Positions 12,501 through 21,500 of a stretch of DNA of 64,000 nt are shown here, in pieces. Both the position numbers and the translations under genes were made by a program. The stretch comes from Corythoichthys intestinalis (taxonomy: Eukaryota > Chordata > Actinopteri > Syngnathiformes > Syngnathidae): contig NC_080413.1 in the NCBI RefSeq assembly GCF_030265065.1, forward strand, positions 563,001-627,000, in the 5' to 3' direction. The notes under the pieces are model-generated. The model was not told the DNA's origin. It saw nothing but the letters and a program-made list of their open reading frames with translations, and searched no databases. Position 1 is the first letter of the stretch. Every line of letters begins with the position of its first letter.

Positions 12501-15500
12501 GCAGAAAATGACCCCCATGTTGACGCTGTTTGAAAAATGTTGCACCCAGAATAATAAATAAGTTGTTACAGTTCATATATGAAACAAAATGAAGAGTCAG
12601 CGTTAACATGCCGACATTCTTGCATGAACGGAACAGGAAGCGCTTCCCTCCCACCTGGCCACCTCCCCCATCCCGTGGGACGGGTTCCTTCTCTCCGGGC
12701 CGCCCGCGCAGAACCCGGGCTCGGCCGGCACCGCCGCCAATAAGAAGAGACGGAAGAGGAGGAGGAGGAAAGCCCGGCCCGACGACGGCTACTCGGAGGT
12801 CTTCGCCATCGACATCACTTCTGACGAGGAGTTGGAGAGCGAGAGCGAGCCCGCTCTTTTGAGGTCAGGCCATTTTAGCGTTAACAGATCAAGGTGCTAA
12901 CCAATACATCAAACGGATGGGCATTGAAGAGATTTTGTTGAGCCCACAAAATGTTAACAGTCGCTGTCTTATTCGTTCTTTTGAAATGAAAAAAAAAAAA
13001 AAAAAACGCTCCATTTTTTTAAAATTGAAAATTGTTTTGAATGGAAAAAAACCTGCAAGTATTTATTATACTATTTAAAAATTTGAAGTAAATCTTCTAT
13101 TCTAGTATTATTTTATCGTAAATAGGGCTACACTTTATTTTGTTTATAATTATATAAAAACAACAAAAAAGTCTTCTTTTAGTTTAATTCTTAAAATTCT
13201 CAAAGGAAAACAGGAAAGAGTATGGCTTTTTAAAGTGCCTATGACATCAAAAAGCATGTTTATGTCATATTTCACGCGGTATTTTATGCTCCTGATGAAA
13301 TGGATGTGTGTGTGGAAGCCTTCGTTTCACTTATTCAATTTTTGAATCCCACGCCATGAAAATGAGTGACTTCCAGCTCCTGTCCAGGGGACGAATGCGA
13401 ATTTGACGTCACCCGGGTCAGCATCTCACATTACAGCATTGCTTTATAGCGTGCAGATGAACCTGCCTGGCTCTGCCAGACTGTTCTCCCTGTATTTTTC
13501 AAACACTGAGAGAAATAGTCTGGGAATCATCCCATTAACGGCCTCTCGAGCAGGTACAAAATCAATCGACAAATCAGATTCGTTTATTTGCGTGACGTGT
13601 TCTTAACGAGCAACGTCACTCTTGCGCGTCGGAAGTCGTCTCCACAACAAAGGTGAACAGGAGAGCCGAGAATATGTTCCAATCCACGGTAAAATCAGTT
13701 TTAAATGACCAAAAACACATCGACACGAGTCATTGACAACAGTCTGTCTCGCGCTAGCCATGTTGAATAAACTCCGCTCTCCTCGTATGTTTACTTCCGC
13801 GCGCAAGTCCCTCGTCCTGCCCTCGTCGTTTTACTAACGTCACGCCTGCCCTGCCCGTCGCTGATTGGTCCACTCCGCTGTCTGTTTGCTGAGGCTTGCT
13901 CCGCCCTGGAAATTGTATCCGCGTGAATGGTGGCCAGACTCAATAGCTGGAACAGCGGTGAGTCTGGTGTACCAGGCAACAGAAGAACTGCGGATTAAGT
14001 TGATTTTGCGGATTAATTGTTTTTTTTTTCACATCACGCCAGCCAAATGTGCTGCAGGGTTTTGCTGCTGCACCAGGGAGAGGCGTGTGAGCCTTTTTGG
14101 GTTTCAAAAGGTTCCCGTTATACTGGGATCATGGCACACGTTTTAATACGGAACGGAGGCGGCTTGCATTTTGTGGCTGACAATTCGTCTGACGACTGGC
14201 GGCTTTTCGCGCACCCCCCTCGGTCCTCTTCGCTCGCCTGCCGGGAGAACGCTATACTCGGCTTATTGCCCTCTTCGTGTGCTTTGTCAAATTTTGCACC
14301 CCATCAGAAATTGCAACTTTGTGTTAAAAATGGCCCCGATTACAAAGTAAACACTATAAACTTTCTTTGAATAAAGGAATATTTACTTACGTATGATCAT
14401 GGACGGACATGTACAAAGTTCTCCTCAGATATATCCTGCCATGTTAGCCGAACACAACTGTACGCCGCTCTCTCACTGTTGACGTCTTCGCCGTGTCATT
14501 AAGCATTAATTTACGGCATACTTGTGTTGAACATGTACGCTTACGATACTTGTTTATTTAGCACCTGTGGATAACATAGAGAGTCCAACTGAATGTAAAA
14601 GAGGGCTTATTCACAGCCACAACAGCTTTGGGAGCAAAATATTATAAGGGTGCAAAAATTGGCAGAAGACCGGCAATATACCACTATCCTCGGATCGGGC
14701 TCAGACAGCTACGCGTTCCTCTGACGTCGGCTGCTTCCCCAGAAAACGAGCTCTTCTGCCCGCAGCGGGGGAACGACGAGCCATCACTCATTTGCCGCCG
14801 GGGGGGGGCTCGCCGATCGGGTCAGCGTGTCGGCTAGCTGTCACGCCTCTTGTTTTGTTTAGGCGCTTTCCTCCGTCTCCGAAGCCGGGGCAAGGAAATG
14901 ACAAAAGTCGGACTAACTCCGGTGGCATAAAATATCGTTCGGGAGATGCAAGAAGTCGACAGTTTTGACCATTATGGATATCATATTCCATTTAGCTCAA
15001 GAATGTTATTTGTCATGACCATACTATTTATATAGCAAATGGGGAAAAAAAAATAATTAGATAAAAACAATATCCTGTAAAAATATTGGAGTAAAGAGTT
15101 TGAAACAATCATGACATTTTGCTGCTCTCTGTCATATTTTCCTCGTTCTGAATCTTCTCCCTCAATGGGCTGACTTCTAAATCGGATGAAATCGTGACCC
15201 TGCCGACGTCATCATCCATCTTGGGACGATAGAGCGCAATAATGGCAGGCGGTTCTAAACGGCAGATTCAAAAACGGCAGATTCAAAGACTCATTTCTCA
15301 TCATCTGCGCTTTGACAAATTGTTGTATATAGTTGAGTCGTCTCAAAATATGATTCTAATTTCACATAATAATGCCGGGTGGGCAGATCTAATATTGGAC
15401 TATAAAAGCAGAGCGGACAGGAGCGTGTCCAACTTGACACATTTGACCTATTTTATTGATTTATGATTATTGAGAAAAGTGTGTGCTAGAGAGAGTGAGA

Positions 15501-18500
15501 GAGATGACATTGGATAACGCGCTGTCAACAAGTCATCCCGAACGGTGTTAAAATAAGCGCGTGCATTCCAGGGAAGCCGCTGCGGTCAAGCCATCGGCCG
15601 TCTACGCTCGCTCTGACGGCGACTGGAGTCCCCTTCACAGGTTTTGTGCACTACTAAACACTATGGGTCTATTGTACTGTATGTGACAACGTATTGGAGG
15701 GTGTCCCCCCCCCCCCCCCCCCCCTCTGGTCAGCCCCAGGAACTGGCGTCCCGCTTCTCCCAAAAGCGACTCGGAGCTGGCGACCGAGACGTCCCGAGAT
15801 TCGGCCGTGCGCTGGGCGTGGGGGGAGCTGCCGCAGCCTGCTGCTGTAAGTTGCAGTATCCTTCTATTCATGGTTATCATTATTATTATTATTATTTTTT
15901 TACTTCACATTATAAAATGCATTCATTTTTTGTCTCTTTTTAAATACAAAATACATTTTCAAATGTGATATTTTCAAACCCCCAAAAACTGCATCACCTT
16001 TTTAGAATGTTTCTTATTTTGTCATTGGAAAAAAATCTTTTTTTTTTTTTAATTTGAAAATACATATTCTATTTTTCTTATATATTTCAATTTTGGTCAT
16101 GTTTAATGAGAGAGATTTTAAACAGAAAACGCATCACATTTTAAAAAACCTTTTTCAATGTATTTTTTCCCCCCACTAATTAAAAAAAAAAAATCATTAT
16201 TTTCTTCACGGGTTAATCTTTGCCGTTATTATTTTTTAACAGTATCATTATTTCTCTGAATGTCATTCATCCCTCTAGCCATCCTTCCTCTCCGCAAATC
16301 CCGAGTCGCCGCCCCCGCCTGTCATGTTCGGAGCCGCCCCCTGCGAAGCGTCGTCACCGGGTCGCTGGCGGTCGGAGCCTGTCACTGCCGCAACGGAGAC
16401 AGACACTTCTGAGACGGGGTCGTCGGCCGGAAAGACCGACCCTCGGTCCGAGAAAAAAGGTGACCGCGTAAACTCATCAAATTGCCGAGACTGCAAGTGA
16501 CGATGCTTTTTTTTTTTTTTTTTTTTTGTAGACAAAAGGAGCCGTCACCTGGGCGCCGATGGCGTTTACTTGGACGACCTGACGGAGCTGGAGCCCGAAG
16601 TGGCCGCCTTGTATTTCCCAAAAAGGTAAGCCCGTAACAGCGTTGTTTATGACACCCCTTTTAATTTTGGTCGGTCTTTCGGACCAAAACACTTCGTCGT
16701 ATTTTAGCCATTTCAAAATGGTTTAGTTTTGAATGCTGCCGTTGACGGCCAATTCGTCTAGAGCAGTGTTTTTCAACCGATGTGATCGTCAGGTGTGCCG
16801 CGAGAAATGATCCAGTATCCCCTTTTTTTTTTTTTACGTCATCGGGCGGAGTTACAGTGTTAAAGAAGGAGTAGGTAGGAGGTTGCGGTCATTTGCAGAT
16901 GAGCAAGGTATTGCTAGTGTCGCGTTCAAGACTGCTCGGATTTCTAGCCATCTTGCTGTCCTTGACAATGTGGAACCCAACACGTCTACTGAACATCATC
17001 TGATTACACTCATCAAGTGTCAATATACACAAAAATGTCCTTTCCAATTTATCTATATGTGACGACCGTCAAGCCTTCTCCTGTGTGTTATTCCAACAAG
17101 GGCTGTCAAAATTATCACGTTAACGGGCGGTAATTATTTTTTTAATTTAATCACATTAAAATATTTGACGCAATTAACGCACATGCTCCGCTCAAACAGA
17201 TTAAAATGACAGCAGTGTCATGTCCACTTGTTACTTGTTTTTTGGTGTTTGGCGCCCTCTGCTGGCGCTTGGGGTCCAACTGATTTTATGGCTCTCAGCA
17301 CCATGAGTGAGCATGGTGTAATTATTGACATCAACAAAGGCGAGCTATTTGTTTATTTTTTGATTGAAAATTTTACAAATTTTAATAAAACAAAAACATT
17401 AGGAGGGGTTTTAATATAAAATTTCTATAAATTCTATACATTTCTATAACTTGTACTAACATTTATCTTTTAAGAACTACAAGTCTTTCTATCCATGGAT
17501 TACTTTAAGAGAATGTTATTAATGTTAATGCCATCTTGTTGATTTATTGTTATAATAAACAAATACAGTACTTATGTACCGTATGTTGAATGTATATATC
17601 CGTCTTGTGTCTTATCGTTCCATTCCAACAATAATTTACAGAAAAATATGGCATATTTTAGAGATGGGTTGAATTGCGATTAATTACGATTAATTAATTT
17701 TTAAGCTGTAATTAACTCGATTCAAAATTGTAATTGTTTGACAGCCCTATTCATTTTATTTAACATCCATACATCGTTTTAGTATAAATATATGAATATG
17801 AATCTTCGGGCACCTAACGATTCGATTACGATTCAGAGGCTCCGATTCGATTATAAATCGATTACTGATGCACCACAACCCCCCCCCCCCCCCCCCCCAC
17901 TTTAAATTTTTTGTACACTTGTTCCAAAATTGTTCAAAAATCCTCTCAGGCTAAACAAACTACTATTTCAGCATCAAGTTAACCGCAGTTAACCGCAAGT
18001 TAAAAATTTTAATCGTTTGACAGCCCTAATTCCAACGCATTGTTGAGGACAGCAAGGTGGCTGATGGCTAGTGAAGGAATTCGGCCCCACCCGGCCAAGC
18101 CGCTGGAACAGTGACAGCCGAACCAGTAGGCGTCCCGCTGGCGCAGCCGCAGCAAGTCGGCCAGAAAGGCCAAACCCCGCGCGTCCACTCTGGTGTTAAC
18201 CCTTTGTACTGACTCCATTTTGAACGGTTTAAAGAAGGCTCACCGAAAACAGGTTGACAATTTATTTGTCGACAGCGACCAAAAAGCAAGGCAAAACGGA
18301 CGACGGAGAGGCAATACTGGATCCAGGGTCTGCCAAAACCACGGATACATCGAAATGTCCCCAAAAAGCGACATTTGTTAGCTAAATGTTCAGTCTTTTG
18401 AAAGCTACGGTGGAGTGGGCAGGGCGGAAGGCGTGTCTGGGTGTCGTCTCGGAATAATCCTTCTGTGGCAGGTTTGGCCGGTCAAGTTTGTGTGTCATCT

Positions 18501-21500
18501 TTTGTGGCCGGGACGTGGTTGCCACAGCAACTGAGGCATGTCTTGAAGGCTCCGCGCTATTAACTTGTTGCCTTTGTAGGGCAAGGGTGTTCTGACCCCA
18601 CCGAAGAGATGCTGACGTCCCGTCAGCATACTGTACTGGCTGTACTGTGTCAAATGACATGGAGTAACGTCTCCTTAAATGCTTGACTATAATGAATGTG
18701 TTAGACTAATGTAAACAGTTATACCGTGTCTGCGAGAAAGGTAACTATCTCCTTCACAAGAAATCCGAGCAGTTCTTGAACGCGACACGAGCAGCTACCC
18801 AACAGCGCCATGGTGCCAAACAAGCTTAAACGTCATCTCTGAATGAAACGCCGCTTCAAAGCAAGTCGATGGACTATTTTGTTCAGCTATGTGAAAACAC
18901 AGAGAAACGGGCAACTTTTTTGACAAAATCTACAAAGGTAAATGAGAAAGCCTTCAAAGCCGGTTAACGTGTTGCTGAACTTGTTCCTAAATCCAAAAAG
19001 TCCCACACTGTGGCAGAGACACTAATACTACCTGCCTGCAAAGCCATTGTCGGCGAGATGCTCGGCCCTGTTGCGGTTAAAGACATTGCTAACGTCGCCC
19101 TGTCTGATAATACTGAGCTTTTCAAGCCTAACTGCTATAAAAAAAAAAACAAAAACAAAAAAAGAGTGAGACTGAAAGCTGTTGATGAAGATTCCTGCCA
19201 GGATACCGGCTCTGTGTTCATCTCAAGTTTCACGTTGAGTAAGTATAAATAATGTAAGGAGAAATTATTTTCTAATTTAAATACTGTATACTCGACAGAA
19301 AGTCATTAAGGAACAGTTTTGGTTTGTGATTTTTTCTAATGTAAAAACGTGCCGTGACTCAGAAAAGGTTGAAAAACACTGGTCTAGCGGGCGTCGTAGC
19401 GCCGTCGACGGCTGCCGACCAGTATCGCAAAGTCGGCCTAAAACGCACCACATCTACGGCAGCGGCGGCGAAGCGACAGGGAGGAGCCCGTCCCCTCGGT
19501 CGCTAAGCTCCGGCGGGGACAGCGGCGCGGACGGCCCGACGGGAGACCTGCCGGCCGTCGCCATCTCGTTGTGTGGCGGCCTCGACGACGACAAGGAGAT
19601 TGGCCAAGGCGAGACAACGCCGGCAACGCAACGGACCGCGGGCGACAGGCCCCTTCTGACGCTTTGTCTTGACGTACTCGCACGCAGAGCGCTTCCGCGC
19701 CGAGATGGTCTCGTACCAGCGGTTCGCCCGCGACCCGGCGGTCATCGACGATCCCGACCTGGTGGTCAAGATCGGCTCCAAGTAAGAGGCTTACAAATAA
19801 AAACATTTGTCGTACTCGGCGCCGCTGACGAGGACGGACGTCTGATCGCAGTGAAAAAAGATAGGAGTATATTGAGCAGATTTTCACACGCCTTGTGTAG
19901 AATAGAAAGCAGCTTTGGCATTAGACCGAGTCAGTTGGTCAAGTTAATAAAGCGGATTTTGGGTGAAGTGCACCATTTGATTTGACCGTGCCTTTTGTCC
20001 ACGCAGATACTATAATTGGAGCACGGCCGCGCCCATCGTGCTGGCCATGCAGGCCTTCCGCAAACCTCTGCCAAAGGTAGAAAAATCACGCTCTATAAGC
20101 CGAACTGGCTCTTGTGTGCTTCCTCTCCCCGTTGATTTAGTATTGTTTCCTTGCCGTCCGCCCCTTTTTTTGCACATTACGATTTGGTCACGGTCGGCTA
20201 CTGTCGTTTTCTTTTTTGCCTGGTGCTTGCTTTCACGTGAAATGGCACGCGCAGGCCGCCGTGGAGGACATCGTGAAGGAGAAGATGCCCAAGAAGGGAA
20301 GGAGGTGGTGGTTCTCGTGGCGAGGCCAAAACGGCAAATCAGTAAGTCGGCGTTCAGACTCGCGGATGGACGGGTACCTCGCGATGCAATACGATACAAG
20401 GATTTTCAATTCTCACAATCAGGTCAGGAAAACGATCTACGCTACAACGACACACAATATTGTTGCAACATTCTTGTAAACCAGCATACAGTATTTCTTC
20501 CCTCGTTGCCTGTCAATGACAACCATTGACGTCTTCATTCATTTCAATTTGGAAGACTGTCTTTGAACGCTCACGTCAACAGGGCTAGACGTCGAGTTCA
20601 TTTTGAATGCGCCCCCTCCCAGGCCAAATGAATGGGATATCTAGCGTTGGCCGCACGTGGCAACTAAAAATGCCCTTAAAATGATGTGGAAGTGACCAAA
20701 AACGAACAGGAAGTGATGGCATTTTCCAGTCCCTTTAAGCGGTCTTGCAGTAAAACCCACAAAAAAAGTGACAAAATGGGCAAAACACTCAACCCTCCTA
20801 CCCTGAAAAAAAGCACACAAGGAAAATGCAAAATCAAATCCTCCTTTTAGGAAATGTCAAAAACACTCAAAGTGATATTCTTCTTGATTCTTCATGGTTT
20901 TGAACTCATTGACTTTCATTCATTGGTCCAAATGAATTGGACTATAGTGGAAAATTTAGATTCCTTTGTTCTTTTGAAAGAAATTCTTTGCAGAAGCGTA
21001 CAAAGTTTGTCCATATATGTCGAGTGGTGAGCGACGGGTGCCGATTCTTGCCCTGTCTAGGATTCACTGTCGGAACGCGGGCTCCGCGGCTCTGCCCGAC
21101 GGACAGAAGAGTCATCGTCCGCCGACGAAGATGGCGAGGCGGGCCGACGCGGCGCGCGATATAAAAAGACGCTCCGTTTGGATTCGGAGCAGCTGGTGAG
21201 ACGTCGCCGGCCGGCCGGTCGGTCTTTTTCCGCCGTCGCCGCCGCAACTTCTTGTCGGGGTGAACGTAGAGGTCGCTGCGGCTGCGCGAAGGTCCCAACC
21301 GGGTGGTCTTCAGCGTGACTACGCAGTACCAAGGGACGCGCCGTTGTCAGGGAACCATCTACCTCTGGAACTGGGACGACAAGATGGTGATCTCGGACCT
21401 CGACGGGACCGTCGCCAGGTGTGCCGTTTCCGTAACTTGGTATTTTTCAAATGAAAGAAATACTTCAAACCCCCCAAATTTTGTTATTTGTTACTTAATA

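Larger units (their letters stand above)
16764..19381. mobile_element. hAT element, degraded, with nested hAT
   Basis: The ends are CAGTGTTTTTCAACC and GGTTGAAAAACACTG. The flanking octamers GTCTAGAG (16756-16763) and GTCTAGCG (19382-19389) match 7/8. Fragments of a hAT transposase remain near the right end. A second hAT (17098-18028) is inserted. A related copy lies reversed at 38352-40995. It fills lpin3 intron 7 almost exactly. Confidence 0.9.
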
